The notes under the pieces: generated by a model
The model's input: only the letters and a program-made list of their open reading frames with translations
Databases searched by the model: none
Told to the model about the DNA's origin: nothing
Position numbers and translations under genes: made by a program
Part shown: one piece after another, positions 44,650-56,334 of the stretch
How positions within the stretch are numbered: the first letter of the stretch is position 1
Layout: each line of letters opens with the position of its first letter
Origin: Phialocephala subalpina
Taxonomy: Eukaryota > Ascomycota > Leotiomycetes > Helotiales > Mollisiaceae
NCBI GenBank assembly: GCA_900073065.1
Contig: FJOG01000007.1
Location: 359,852 to 423,851 of the forward strand
Direction: 5' to 3'
Length of the DNA stretch: 64,000 bases

Positions 44650-46699
44650 GGTGAAGATCGTGAAGGGTTGTCGTGGGAGATATTAAGGGAGGAGGTTGGA
44701 ATGAAGGATATCTAGGTACGAGATCACCCTCTCGTTGTCGTGATTGTCGTATCGAACGTGAATGTAGGAGAAAAGAACGAAAGATCGAAAGCACAAGCAA
44801 AGCACAAAGGCGAACGGAACAGATCTAGAAAAGAGTGAAGTCAGTCTTAGTAAATAGGAACGAACGAAGTACGCGGGTCAACAGCGCGAGGCGAAGTATG
44901 ACTTCACCCAAAGGCTAGCCGGGGGGTCTGCACTAACCGGAATTCACAGCCACTTTACTCTCTCCTCCCAATCACGAATGATTGTTCCAAGAAACAAGAA
45001 GAACGAAACTCAAATTCAAACGATCTGGAATCTAGAAGTCCAGCCAAGCCAAAAGGTTAAAGATGTCAAGAAAGCTTGGATGGGCGATCAAAGGGTAACA
45101 TAATGTCTTATTCCAAACAAGCTTTCCGCTTCGCCACACGCAAGGGCGTCAAGGGGAGGAGATCTGTTACAGGAGGCGCCACGATGCGGTTAGGCTGCAG
45201 AGGTTGGGGACAGAAATACTGAGCAGTAAGATGCTGCGCTGTGTTTAGGGATATGCTGTCAAGTGTGAGCAAGTGCTTATTTTCATCTATTTTGTCAGCC
45301 TTGAGTACATGCAGATGTGTCCTGCATGCTTTCTTTCTTCTCTCACATGACAATGCACAGTTCAGCTCTTCAAGTACCGCATACGCGTCAGCTCAGCATC
45401 ACAAAGATTTGTATCAAATCATGAAGCAATCCTCAAGCCCTCGGAAAGCAGGCAAAGCAGATCCGGGGTCCCGAGAAATGTGGATCTTGTTCATGCCAAG
45501 CTTTTGAGACAGATCCACTGTGACCGCCACTGGAAATCCACTTGATATGCTTGTTTCTAAGGCCTTCTCATCCCTTGAGACATGAATCCATCATCGTTTG
45601 CTTCTCTGCTCACTCTCTGCTGTACTTCATGACATGAACCGTGAGATTAAAATCATGACTTCAAGCCTCATCAGACAATATCTCATAGGACCTGTATCGA
45701 TTACTCGTACTGAACGCACAGCATACCGCAACCAACAATCCAGAATTCCAGACCCCAACTCTTGCCGTCACAAGCACAAATCATCTCAGCCAACGAAATC
45801 TGGTCTCAGCCCAGAAAGCGTGGCGGTGCAAGGCAGATGAAACACCAACGAAAGTTGCTCGGGTCGGGAATTTTACCCTCCCAACTGCTGTGACTGGTTG
45901 GACTTGGCAAGAGAATAAATCGCTCATGTTGTGCTGTTTGTGAGTTGGGTTTGAGTTTGTGATAATCGTTCGGCTGGCACCTCTCACTCAGTTCCTACTC
46001 AGGATTGGGCGAGGGACTGCAACACGCAATATACGAATCTTGGTAAAATCTCTACGCTAAGTTTAAAAAAATAAAAATAAAAAAAAGGCTTGATTTTATT
46101 ACATGAACCTCGAGATTACAGCACAATAAACGCCTTCCCCGATTCTTTTCGTAAAATTCGGTAAAGTGGTTGTGTTGCAGTAAAAGTTCTATTTTCGTTT
46201 GGTGGTCGGCGTTTTGTCCCTCACCCACCCAACTCGTGTGGGTAAGGAGTGCCAGCTGAACGGCTACTTTGCACAACAGGCGCGGATTTGAAATTATTGT
46301 GGAATCATGTGATTCTACGTGACCTCTGAGTCTAATGCTTATTGGTACCACACAGGCTCCTGCAGGGTTTCCGATCGTCTGAACGAGCGGAGAGATTTTG
46401 GACGTTACCAGTTTTGATGACCTATGCTCTACAATTGCAAAAAGTCCCGCTCTACCTACTGACAGTTGCAACCATCCAGCCAAGGAGTATAATGTAAAAT
46501 AGATCAAGGAGATTAGATGCGCCGCACGCGCGGCTTGCAGTCTATGAGAAGTAGTCCTTCCAGAATCGAATCATCTTCCCATTCTCATAAAAGACCAAGG
46601 CCAGCGCGTATCGAACGGTCAGATTGCATCTTTCTTCTCCTTCTTAACATCCTCAACTCTAATTCCTGCCGTCATTCGCTAAACCCTCATTTCAATACG
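44650..46699. other. Intergenic, 2 kb
   Basis: Holds the aspartic protease promoter by position. Small ORFs around 45108-46010 and 46052-46507 lack any recognisable domain or splice support. An A/T-rich tract with repeated AAAAATAAAAAT lies at about 46065-46085. No RNA gene seen. Confidence 0.4.
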
Positions 46700-48021
46700 C
46701 AATTTTTCACTGTCTTTACAGCTTTATCCCTCTCTTTAGCCTGGGCTTCACCGCATTTCCGCAACAAGTAACTCAATTTCACAGTTGGCCAAATCGTTAA
46801 AACCAACAGCGGGGCTGTCGCTGGCCATGCAGCAACAAAATACTCAGAAATGTCAAAATACCTCGGAATTCCCTTTGCACAACCTCCCGTGGGAGATTCC
46901 AGATTCGCGGCGCCTGTGAAATATACTCGGTCTTCAATGCTCAATGTTTCCTGTCTTCGTGGGTTCACAAATTGATTCCCCTCTTCACTTACTCAAGCTG
47001 ACATGTCTTAGGGTTTCTCATGCCCTCAAATTTTAGCCTGACAGGGTACTCCGACACCAGAGATACTTGCAGCTTCAAATGTCACCGATGTTGGACTCGA
47101 ACTCATCAATCTCATCAGCAACCCCCCAGATGTAGTGTATAGCGAGAATTGTCTGTACTTGAATGTTTGGTCGAAACCCCAATCAGGAGAGCAGCAGAAG
47201 GCTGTAATGGTATACATCTATGGAGGAGGATTTTCTGGAGGAACTTCCTCAATGCCGATATTTAACGGTGCTGCTCTTGCGGACCAGTAAGATGTCATCA
47301 TTGTGACTCTCAAGTGAGAAAATCTACTTTCGTTTAAACATATACTAACTCTCGCGGCAGCTATCGATTGTCCATTCTTGGGTTTCCAGGAAACCCTACT
47401 GCTCAGAACAATCTGGCCTTCTTAGATCAACGTCTTGCCATCGAATGGGTCTGGGACAACTTACAAACTTTGGCGGAGATCCAGCAAGAATTATATTATT
47501 TGGACAATCAGCCGGTGGTGCATCAGTAGACTACTTTCTCTGACGCCGACTGGGAAGAAATGACCCTCACAAGCTGGGGTTGCCCCGCCGTCTCCGCGCA
47601 AACGCCAGCATAGCAACCAACAATCCCACCTGGAGATATCGCTTCCATGGCGTATTCCACAACACCAACATCAGTTCTGAAGGAGGAGCTTACCATGGCG
47701 CCGAATAAACGTTGATATTCGGAACTGAGTTCACGACTCCGAATCCGACTGCAGAGGAGATCGACTTTGAGAAATATATCCAGGGAGTGTGGGTTGCGTT
47801 TGCGAAAGATCCTGTTAATGGTTTGACGAGTTATGATGGCGGGCGGCCCGTTGCATGATCCTGCTGAGGAGTCACTTGTCCGTCTTGCTTATGATAATCT
47901 CGTTGGTACGAATCTTGCTTTTCCGGAGCTCTATGATGCGGCTTGCGTCAATGCAACCCTGTCGGACCTGATATGTCGCGTTTTGGGGCAAGTTTGTGAC
48001 GTAGAGGCTTCAGAACAATAA
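46700..48021 (+). pseudogene. Type-B carboxylesterase/lipase pseudogene
   Basis: A signal-peptide-like run (FFTVFTALSLSLAWAS) and GQIVKTNSGAVAGHAATKY mark the start. YLGIPFAQPPVGDSRFAAPV, SENCLYLNVWSKP, VYIYGGGFSGGTS and the nucleophile motif FGQSAGGASVDYF follow in order, then WRYRFHGVFHN, AYHGAE, WVAFAKDPVNGL and LVRLAYDN at the end. Defects: TAA at 47288-47290 inside ADQ|DVIIVTLN, a one-base shift near 47465 before NFGGDPARI, another shift near 47610, and TAA near 47706 after GAYHGAE. About 200 residues between the nucleophile region and WRYRF are missing. A genuine intron (47312-47360) is still visible. Such enzymes hydrolyse esters outside the cell; this copy is dead. Confidence 0.85.
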
Positions 48022-48427
48022 GTAAGGAGGAAAGACAGGAAGGTGTCTAGGAGCCTTCGCTCTTGATTCAATGTAAAATTATCTCGATTCGACTTCTTCA
48101 GACACATCTACATTAATCTCACAGACACACGTTAATGACTGAGATTACAGCATCCTCCACAGCGACATTCCTTTAGCCAAATCCTTCTCTCTATCTCTGC
48201 CGCCCTGTCCATGCTTCTCTTTATTTGCATAGGAGATAGCGCAATGTCACGCTCAGTTTTCTTTAATCATTGTTGGATCATGTGAATTCCATGTGATCAT
48301 TTTCATCTGTCATCCATCTATTCGATGTAAGCTCGACGCAAAATAGCCACCCCAAAATACTACGCCATCCCATACATCCATCCCACATCACACATAATAT
48401 CTTATAAAACATTCACATAGCGTACCG
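48022..48427. other. Convergent 3' region
   Basis: About 400 bp between the esterase relic and the ZZ/EF-hand gene. No gene seen; holds the latter's 3' UTR. Confidence 0.4.
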
Positions 48428-51400
48428 TCACGGAATACAAAACTCAATCCAGCTCCCCAAATAATCCATCTGATTCCCCTTCCCCTCCTTCACAAACCTC
48501 TTCACCAGCCCCTGAAATTCCTCTAAGCTCAACTTTCCCCATCCGCCCTTGACTTCTGCATCTTTAGCCGCACGATCGTACTTCCAGAGTTGGTAGAGGC
48601 GATCTCGAGATGGGGGTTTGGATTTGAAGGGGATGGGTGGTGGTGAGAGTGGGGATTTGGTGTTGGGTTGGCTTGGTCCAGGTTGGCCTTGTTTGGAGTC
48701 GTGGGAGTAGAGGTTGTCTGGGATTGTGGCGTCGCGGTTTTGGAGATAGTCCAGTTCGGCTTCCGTGAGGGTTATGAGAAGGGAGTTCGTCCTTTCGCTG
48801 GAATTGAGTTCTGAGGTGTTGGGTCGGAATTGGGGCATTGTTGGATCGCGATATTCAGAATGTCCTGAGTCGGTGTCGGATTCTGGAGGTGTTGCTTGCG
48901 GGGGGGTCGAGTGAGACGAACCGGGGTTTCGGTCTTCGTCGTATTGTGCGATGATTGAGAGGGGTTCGGTTGGTGATGGTGGATTATTTGGAGTCGGGGT
49001 TGGTTCTGTGGTTCTCGTCGATTCGTCCCTGACCGGAATAGCGGCTGCAGCCACTGGTGAGGTCTGAGTAAGATCTGGAGTTGGTATGTCTATCAATTCC
49101 GGTATATCTTCACCATCATCGCTGTTTCCGTCGTTGATATGTTCAATTTGATATCCAGTCGCAGCTAGCAGTTCTTCCAAGGGACGTTCTCGAATCTCCT
49201 CGACTTCAACTTCAGGGAAGCTGGGCCAAACAGGCGTCGAGTATGTATCCGTATTCCGTGTGGCACGTTGATCTTCTTGCTTCTTTGCATCTTTGGCTTC
49301 CTTTTCTAGAGCCCATGATTCAAACTCAGGTGTTGAGTACATATGTCTGTATTGGTCTCGTTCAGCTTGAGTCGCTGCTGTCTCTATGGCAAGATCTTCT
49401 CTTTCCTTGAACAGTGGATCCAGCAGTTCATTGAAGGCTTGCTGTGTGACCTGGTACAGTATCTCTTTCCCGGCATCTTTCTCGGCATCAGGGATCTCCA
49501 TTCCTCCCCAACGCTCAGGCACACTCCTCGAAGAAGTAGAGGGATTTGATCGTGTGTCGAAATCGTCCATATCCTCGGCGAAGCGAACTTTAGATGAGGA
49601 CCGAGAATGAACAGGCCTTGAGGCTGCCTTCGAGCTTTCGCCTGCTATACCAGCATTCGCTAGGATATCATCATCTTCCTTCCAGTCTGCTGGTGGCACA
49701 CCGCCTTCTTCCTCATCGGTGTAAAAGTGTCTTCGTTGCCACCGGTCATACACTTCTTTATGCGCTCCTTCTCGAAAGATTGCTTGAGCAACCACAGCTC
49801 GGCGATTTGCTCGCTGGACCTCTTCTACTCGAGTACCAGGGCCTTCCACGGCTTCCACGTCCTCTTCGGTGATATTGACATATGCTGGAGGCCACGCCCG
49901 ATCAGATTCTGGGTTAGATGGACTATCATCGAAAGAATCGTCAGTCTCATCATCATTTTCATCTAGCCGAGCTAGAAGAGCAGGATGTGCATTGGATGGA
50001 TCGTTGGGTAGAAGCTCGGCAAGAGTCATCCGATTGCGTTGGCGGTTTTGATGTCGCTCAAAGTTGTTAAGAACTCTTGGCATATCCCTTAGAGTATCCG
50101 GGGGGTTCAACATAGTTTCCCAGTATGCAGCGTGGCCTCGATGGGCTCGATCCCAGTGGCTACCTGATGTGCCAAATAAACCAGACATGTCTCTTCGAAA
50201 AACCTCTTCTCGATTTCCGGTATCATTGCTACTCTCATTGATGACACCTTTACCGTCGACAATTTCGAGATCACCATTAGGCCGTGCAGCCTTTCCCTCT
50301 CCTGTGCGTGGATCCGGTGCTCGCGGGTATCGACCGTCTTGTCCAAATGCACTACTCAATGGCTGTCTGCTGTTGACTAGCCGATGTGCATCCGTGCTGC
50401 TCATTTGCTGTTCTTCCATACCTTCCAGCATATCTCGGTGCATCTGACGATAGAGGACATAGTATGATCGGAACATGCGAAGAAAGTCCTTTCTATCAAC
50501 ATAGCCATCTCCGTCAATGTCATAACCTTCGAAGATCTTGCTCCACTTGTCCTTCTTCTTCCGATATGCGATACCGTGAAGGAATTCGGGAAATCCAATA
50601 AGGTCATCCTTGTTGGTATCGTAGAAGGCGAACATTCGATCAAATATCAAGCTTGGTGCAGAATGTCGATATCCCCCAGACGGGACTAGACAACGCTCGA
50701 AAGTCTTACGGTCCATTGCCAAGCAGATGTCATCAGGATCGTCTCTCCAGTCGGTATTCGCCATGAATGTCCACTGCTCCCAGTATGCGTCCAGCTCGGG
50801 TCTTTCGAATCCAGTGTCTCTTGATAGCTTCGTGAGGATCTCCTTTGGCAGAACTCTGGTCACAGAGTCTGGATCTCCAGAATACCACACAGGTTGGATA
50901 TGCCTTGGTCCAAATGACGGTGCCGGAACCTTGATCTTGTAGAATATGTGTGTCTTGATATGCATCCCCTGTGATTCGCAACCCTCACATAAATCGTAAT
51001 CTGCACAGTTCGCACACCTGTATCGTACTCCTCGAATCGGCACCGTACCACAGCTATTGCACGCACACCCCCTATGCACATATGCATTCCGTCTTGTAGC
51101 ATCTTCGGAGACTCGAAAGAGGAGTTGAACGATATTCTGGCCATTGCGTTGGTATGCTGATTGATACTGGGGAAGCTCGCCCCAGGTCAAATCATCTTGT
51201 AGATCCTGAGCATCTACTACCGTCTCTCCATCTGTCAAAGTCCTTGCTACAATGTGTTCATCTTCGTGGTTCTCGTTCTCGTTCTCGTTCTCGTTGTCCT
51301 CATCGTCTCCGAACAAGGCCGCGAACTCTTCGACAGCTGAAGCGGGTCGCCGTCGTCGCCGATGGACTGCATTACTTCGGTGCAGGCCGGTGCCTGGCAG

Positions 51401-51538
51401 AGAGGACCTTTCGTGCTCATAGGCAATACTTCTGTAGAGCCCATAGCCAGCAAGACATGTTGCGATTGTCGCGACGCTCAGGATGACGATCCGGGATCTG
51501 GTCAGGGTGCTCGAGGCTACTGTTGATGAGGCTGACAT
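48428..51538 (-). CDS. ZZ-type zinc finger and EF-hand membrane protein
   Basis: Single-exon ORF of 1,036 residues from ATG 51538. A transmembrane helix lies near 17-36 (IVILSVATIATCLAGYGLYR). An acidic repeat (ENENENEN, 83-90) and a ZZ zinc finger follow at about 155-200 (HRGCACNSCG ... YRCANCADYDLCEGC ... HIKTHIFYKI). Two EF-hands follow: DTNKDDLIGFPE (307-318) and DIDGDGYVDRKD (340-351), both with good calcium ligands. The remaining two-thirds is acidic, Ser/Pro-rich and probably disordered, with a helical patch near 690-720. The domain order suggests a calcium-responsive membrane-bound scaffold, but the cellular role is not established here. Homologues of this layout occur widely in filamentous fungi to my knowledge. 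Confidence 0.9.
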   Translation of the reverse strand: MSASSTVASSTLTRSRIVILSVATIATCLAGYGLYRSIAYEHERSSLPGTGLHRSNAVHRRRRRPASAVEEFAALFGDDEDNENENENENHEDEHIVARTLTDGETVVDAQDLQDDLTWGELPQYQSAYQRNGQNIVQLLFRVSEDATRRNAYVHRGCACNSCGTVPIRGVRYRCANCADYDLCEGCESQGMHIKTHIFYKIKVPAPSFGPRHIQPVWYSGDPDSVTRVLPKEILTKLSRDTGFERPELDAYWEQWTFMANTDWRDDPDDICLAMDRKTFERCLVPSGGYRHSAPSLIFDRMFAFYDTNKDDLIGFPEFLHGIAYRKKKDKWSKIFEGYDIDGDGYVDRKDFLRMFRSYYVLYRQMHRDMLEGMEEQQMSSTDAHRLVNSRQPLSSAFGQDGRYPRAPDPRTGEGKAARPNGDLEIVDGKGVINESSNDTGNREEVFRRDMSGLFGTSGSHWDRAHRGHAAYWETMLNPPDTLRDMPRVLNNFERHQNRQRNRMTLAELLPNDPSNAHPALLARLDENDDETDDSFDDSPSNPESDRAWPPAYVNITEEDVEAVEGPGTRVEEVQRANRRAVVAQAIFREGAHKEVYDRWQRRHFYTDEEEGGVPPADWKEDDDILANAGIAGESSKAASRPVHSRSSSKVRFAEDMDDFDTRSNPSTSSRSVPERWGGMEIPDAEKDAGKEILYQVTQQAFNELLDPLFKEREDLAIETAATQAERDQYRHMYSTPEFESWALEKEAKDAKKQEDQRATRNTDTYSTPVWPSFPEVEVEEIRERPLEELLAATGYQIEHINDGNSDDGEDIPELIDIPTPDLTQTSPVAAAAIPVRDESTRTTEPTPTPNNPPSPTEPLSIIAQYDEDRNPGSSHSTPPQATPPESDTDSGHSEYRDPTMPQFRPNTSELNSSERTNSLLITLTEAELDYLQNRDATIPDNLYSHDSKQGQPGPSQPNTKSPLSPPPIPFKSKPPSRDRLYQLWKYDRAAKDAEVKGGWGKLSLEEFQGLVKRFVKEGKGNQMDYLGSWIEFCIP

Positions 51539-54201
51539 GGCGAAGGAGGTGTTAACTGGGAAAATGGGTCTATCGGACCGGGTTTGTGGTGGTGTTGATC
51601 ATTTCCATGACCTCATGAGGACTAGAAATGGATGCAAACAAGCGCTCAGGACAGAGCTGTGGGTGGTGAATATTTAGTGGTTGTGTTGTGAAGTTGGGCA
51701 CGCCTCGCGAAAAAGAAGTCGTCGCGAAACGCGTCAGCCTTCTTCTCTTCCAGCCTTCTCCAACTCCACGGCACAACCTGGCCTTCTTCGAAATGTCCTT
51801 GAATGCGAACAGCATTGGCAATTTTACCCAATCAATATATGGCCATTTGATCGCTCAATCAAGATCACTGCATTCTACGAGTCTTAAAGCACTTCTGGCC
51901 ATGAATCACAATGGTGGCGATCACGGGAGTGCACACAGGCTCTTGGAACGATATGTTTTCTTCACCACCTTTCATCTTATCTCTTTCTTGAAAGTTCTTT
52001 ATATTAGATACCCAAAAGTACGATAATAACAGTCTTGATCGTCGATGTGCCACGTCCGCCTCGACGACCATGAGCATTGAGTCGGGCTTTCAACCGAGTG
52101 CTGCAATGGTTTGGCGCTGACTTATTCGGATCAAGGAGGTGCTCTCGTTTGTCGATTCATTGCTTTGGATTTAAACATTCCATGCCAACGAACCTCCATC
52201 CGCTGGCAAATAGTTTCCGAAGCAAGCGCTCGAACGTTCTGCCTCTCGTCGCTACCGTCCACCATATCCTGCACAAACAGAACAAGTTTCCAGTACTCGA
52301 GCTTGAGAAACACGAGCAGATGCTTCACCTCAATCATACTATAGGCAGTTTTGAGTAGCATTCGACATCATAAGCAACTCTATCACGGTTATGGCGATGA
52401 TCGTGCCAAGCGCTGGCCGTGCCGACGAACTCAAGCTTCACAACAACGAACCCAAACTGCATTCAAGCTTCTAACCATGCAGAACCAATAAACTCCAATA
52501 CACTGACTGTATCAGTGTCAGCACAGACCTTATCAGACGGCTTCCGGAGCACATACCACTATACCTTTTCATGTCCTAACAACGATGTGGCATGGCCTTT
52601 GTGGTCGACTTTGGATGCCATTTGACAGCTCATATCTGGGCAGTTGCTGCGAGTCTAGGGCTTTGTGGTGTTGATTTGATAAGCTCAGGATATCTTCGAC
52701 ATTTTGATCCTCGCCCTGCCGGCACAACTTAATTCCTAGAATGTTCATGCAGTCGACTGCATCATATCAAAATTCAGTTAGAAATTTGGAGAAACGCGGC
52801 AGACGCTCGTGAACCGCAAAAGACGAGACGTCAAGACCGCCGTGTGGATTCATATCTGCAAGAACTCGGCCGTTCAAGATGAGAAGGAGGAGGCTGTGAA
52901 GAACTGCTGAGGAAACTCAACGGAATCTTCCAAAATGTTCATGAGTTTGGTACGATGAATTGTTCTGAAATAACAGAACATTGCTCTCCCGCCGAACTGG
53001 AGCATGTTATGCGTTCCAAAAACAGTACTAGGGTGTACAAACGTTCAGGCATTCGAAAGATCAGCAACAGCTAGAAATAAGGTCCCTGGACCGAACAATA
53101 GATGAGAACATCTCTATTTTGTCGAAAGGAAAGTTAAGCCTTCAGATGCAGTGATGATTCTCATCTCTCATCGCCGGTAACCGAGTTCATTGGAGGATGG
53201 TTGCAAATCTGCGAGATGGGATGAAATGCTCTCCAGTCTTCCATCATCCGAGAAAGGATTGCGTCAATGCTATTATCATGCTTCGCCGTATGTCAAAGGC
53301 CTCGAAGGGTTCGCTTGGCAAGAGATCAAACTCGCGCAGTTTTGAAGTTGTGTCGCATCCCCTGAAGGACGAACAACCACAGTTTTTCCGGCCCGCCGAG
53401 CCTCGACCTTAAATCATACCAGCTCAAGCGCCGTCAAGCCCTATGGCTGTCGCTTGAGCATTTTTTGACGTCCCATTAACCATAGGTTTAAAGTTTCTCC
53501 TCAAATCCACTCTTTAATCTATCCAAAACTCCAAGCGCTCGGATTGGCCCGTGGAGAGATCCAGTTTCGCATTGACCTCGCCTCGATCTCAATCGTTACC
53601 GGTTTCCAATCTGATACCAGCTGCCACCCGATGTCTAATCTGATTCTTCGCAACCGCATCTGGTATGCTCCGTCTGTACCCAAGCTCCAATTTCGGATGC
53701 GAAGCCGACGTCCTTTGCGAATGTCGACGGAAATATCAGATGCGACAGCAGCATGGGACGATGCGCTTATTTTTCCCTTGTCGATATATCTTGGCAGGGA
53801 AATCAGGCGGACTCCAGGTCGCATCTCATGCCATTTCCAAGGCTGGCTGACCCTGGTGCGATTCGTGTTCATCCCAGGAAAGCCGTTGGCTAGTCTGATC
53901 TGCATTACACAGAACAAGAAGAATGAACAGGAGTAGGCGACCATGCTCTTGGAACCATCAAAGTGGGTGGTAGGAGCGTCTCATGGGCCTCTATATAACA
54001 TCTCGAAGTTTCCTCGTACAACGTTTTCTCATCATCCTCTTCAGTTCTTGTCTTGACTTCCACATTCGTTCTGGTTCTGTGAACTATACATTCATTACAG
54101 TCCTTATTGCTTTTATTCATTCTCTAGGCCGGTCCAACTTTTCCCAAGTCAAACAGTCCTTTTGGAATTATAAACATCTTCACACATCAACCATATTTAC
54201 A
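51539..54201. other. Long intergenic region (2.7 kb)
   Basis: Holds the ZZ/EF-hand gene promoter and, at its right end, the promoter and CT-rich leader of the secreted-protein gene. Several ORFs of 60-140 codons (for example both strands at 53519-53944) lack domains, splice sites and consistent coding character. No repeats recognised. Confidence 0.4.
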
Positions 54202-55568
54202 ATGTATACCCAAGCACTCCTTCTCTCAGCCCTCGCGGCAATCGCAGAAGCTCGGTAAGTAGAATTACCAGCAGATTGTTGGACTTTACTCATAAATATA
54301 GATTTGGGCAAGAGCAAGTCCCCATTCCCGCCATCTCAGCTCTCAGCAACTTTGGCTCATCAGGTCAGGCAGCAACTCTTGCTGGCCAGTCCATTTCCTT
54401 CCTCCTTGCCGCCGCCAACCCATGTGGAAAGCTCCAACAAGCCGATCTCATCGTCCAGACTCTCGGCACCGATCCTCAAGTTATCGCCGCTGCCCGAGGT
54501 CTCGCTGGTGCAGAACAGAACTTCAATCCCTTCGTCGTCTCTGTTCCATCTATCTGCTCCGACGCTTCTCTCCCCGCCACTGCCGAACTTCGCGGTGTGG
54601 TCCCTCTCGTGGACCCCGCAGTTACTGGCTCTGACACCGAGAATGCCAACGCCAAAACTTCTCTCACTACCCCATTCACCGCCGATGGTCTCTCTGTCGC
54701 TGAGGTGATGGCCGCTCAGGGTTTCTCCAACTTCACCACCAAGGCTCTTGACGGAACTGTTGGAGGTGCTGCTTCCGGAAGTTCAGCAGCCTCAGTCGCT
54801 GTCTCATCTGCAGTGGCTTCTGCTACCAAGGCTGTTCAATCAGCTGCAGCCACCTCCAGCGCCTCGGTACTAAACTGTGCCGGAGCTGCTACCACTTTCG
54901 TCACTCTCACCAAGTAAGCGAGCCCCTTTCCTTTCCACGGAGCATGATTTCCTCTTTGAGATTTAAGGATGGCTTGAAACGAAACTTCGTCTCAACCTCA
55001 AATCTTCGCAACAGTCATACCCCGCCAAGACATGAGCCCCGACTAATACCATCCTAGATCCGCTGCCTCTACATCTGCCGCTGTCGCTTCCGCATCTGCC
55101 TCCGTCGAGGCTTCAGGAACCGTCGCCGGTTCAGCCGCAGCAGTTAGTGGAGCCGCTCGCGCCGCCTCTTCTGATGCAGTCATTGGTGTTTTCCCAGGAT
55201 TTGTGGCTTCCACCATCTCTGGTCTCGATTTCGGAGAATGCGTCCCAACCATCAAGTTCGAAGCCGGTCTCAACGGTCGTGCTACCACCGAAAACACTTT
55301 CCAAGCTATCGACCCTGTTGTCAACAAGGGCCAAGAGGAAGCTCTGAACCCCAATATCATCACCAACCGTATCTGCGATCAATTGACCAATGTTTGCGGT
55401 GCCAATGATGCTGCGAAGACGGCTTGTACTGCGGCTAAAGCTCAGATCTCTGCTCTTGGTACGAGGGATGCTACGACTGCTGATGCGTGGAATACCGCAT
55501 TGGGTTTCGCTGGCACTAATACCAACCCTGATAATGCTCCTCAGACTGGATTGGTTGGTCATGATTAG
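54202..55568 (+). CDS. Secreted Ala/Ser-rich protein of unknown function (3 exons)
   Basis: Exons 54202-54254, 54302-54913 and 55058-55568 give 391 residues. A signal peptide (MYTQALLLSALAAIAEA) is followed directly by FGQEQVPIPAISALSNFG. An N-terminal conserved region (NPCGKLQQADLIVQTLG, NFNPFVVSVPSICSDA, ELRGVVPLVDP) is joined by an Ala/Ser/Thr linker, split by the 144-bp intron 2, to a Cys-containing C-terminal region (GECVPTIKFEAGLNGR, NRICDQLTNVCGAND, ending TGLVGHD). I recall this architecture in abundant secreted or cell-wall proteins of ascomycetes that databases often label misleadingly. No catalytic motif is seen. Expression could be high, judging by the strongly biased, C-ending codons, but that is inference. 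Confidence 0.85.
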
Positions 55569-55941
55569 GTTATGATGTGATGAGATATGATTTGTGTCTT
55601 GTTCGGGGAGAGAAGAAGAGGAATGTGTGGTTCTTGTATGATAAGCGCAATTTATGAGTGCATCTTTTGGCGGAAAATGGGGACTATTGTACTTGTAAGT
55701 AATGTACATATAGACGATGATGACACGAATTCTTCCGCAAGTCTGTCCTGTTCAGCAATTCCTTCTCTTCGGGTTTCGTTCATTGTTGCCTCCATCCTTT
55801 CTTCGGTACAGTACATGCTCTTCCAAATCGCTCATTTCGACGGGAGTTGCGTAAAGAGGATCAGTCCTGCATCTGCTGTCTTGAAGCTTGCAGTTCGAGT
55901 TTAAAGTTGTTTTGCCATTCGGTTGTCTCATTAGGCTATCG
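55569..55941. other. Intergenic after the secreted-protein gene
   Basis: About 370 bp with the 3' UTR of the secreted-protein gene. Nothing else recognised. Confidence 0.4.
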
Positions 55942-56224
55942 ATGATGTTCAAGTTGAATCTTCCCAAACAAATCAGGAGACGCTTCTCCAAAGCTCAATC
56001 TACCCCGCGTGAAGCCGTTTGTTTTGGAATGAATGAGGCGTGGAGATACATGACTGAGATGAAAGAGAAGAGAAAGTGTATCGCAGATGCAGCAGGTGCT
56101 CTTGGGCAACTTCAAGGAGAAAATGGGAAATTGATAGTATCATGTGAGCGCCCCTTTCTATCATTGCCGAACTAGCTATTCTAATCAATACATAGCAAAA
56201 AAATTAAATACTGTGGTACTATGA
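55942..56224 (+). CDS. Possible small spliced protein (76 aa)
   Basis: Exon 55942-56143 joins to 56196-56224 through a good 52-bp intron (GTGAGC...TTCTAATC...ACATAG), giving 76 residues. The product is basic at the start (LPKQIRRRF) and helical (NEAWRYMTEMKEKRK). No homologue recognised. The start ATG pair and a clean intron are the only support. It is convergent with the MocA-type gene, so it could also be part of a 3' UTR or antisense RNA. Confidence 0.3.
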
Positions 56225-56334
56225 GCAAGCCAAGTCCCCGTTCCAGCGCGCTAGTACAACGAATTTCATTCTGTTCTTCCAAGCAATGCAAACAAAGCAA
56301 CTTCAATCTGTGCAATCTGAGTCAAATCTTTCCT

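Noticed and set aside
53519..53944. Overlapping ORFs of about 130-140 codons on both strands
   Set aside because: Open on both strands without domains; typical of chance in GC-balanced sequence.
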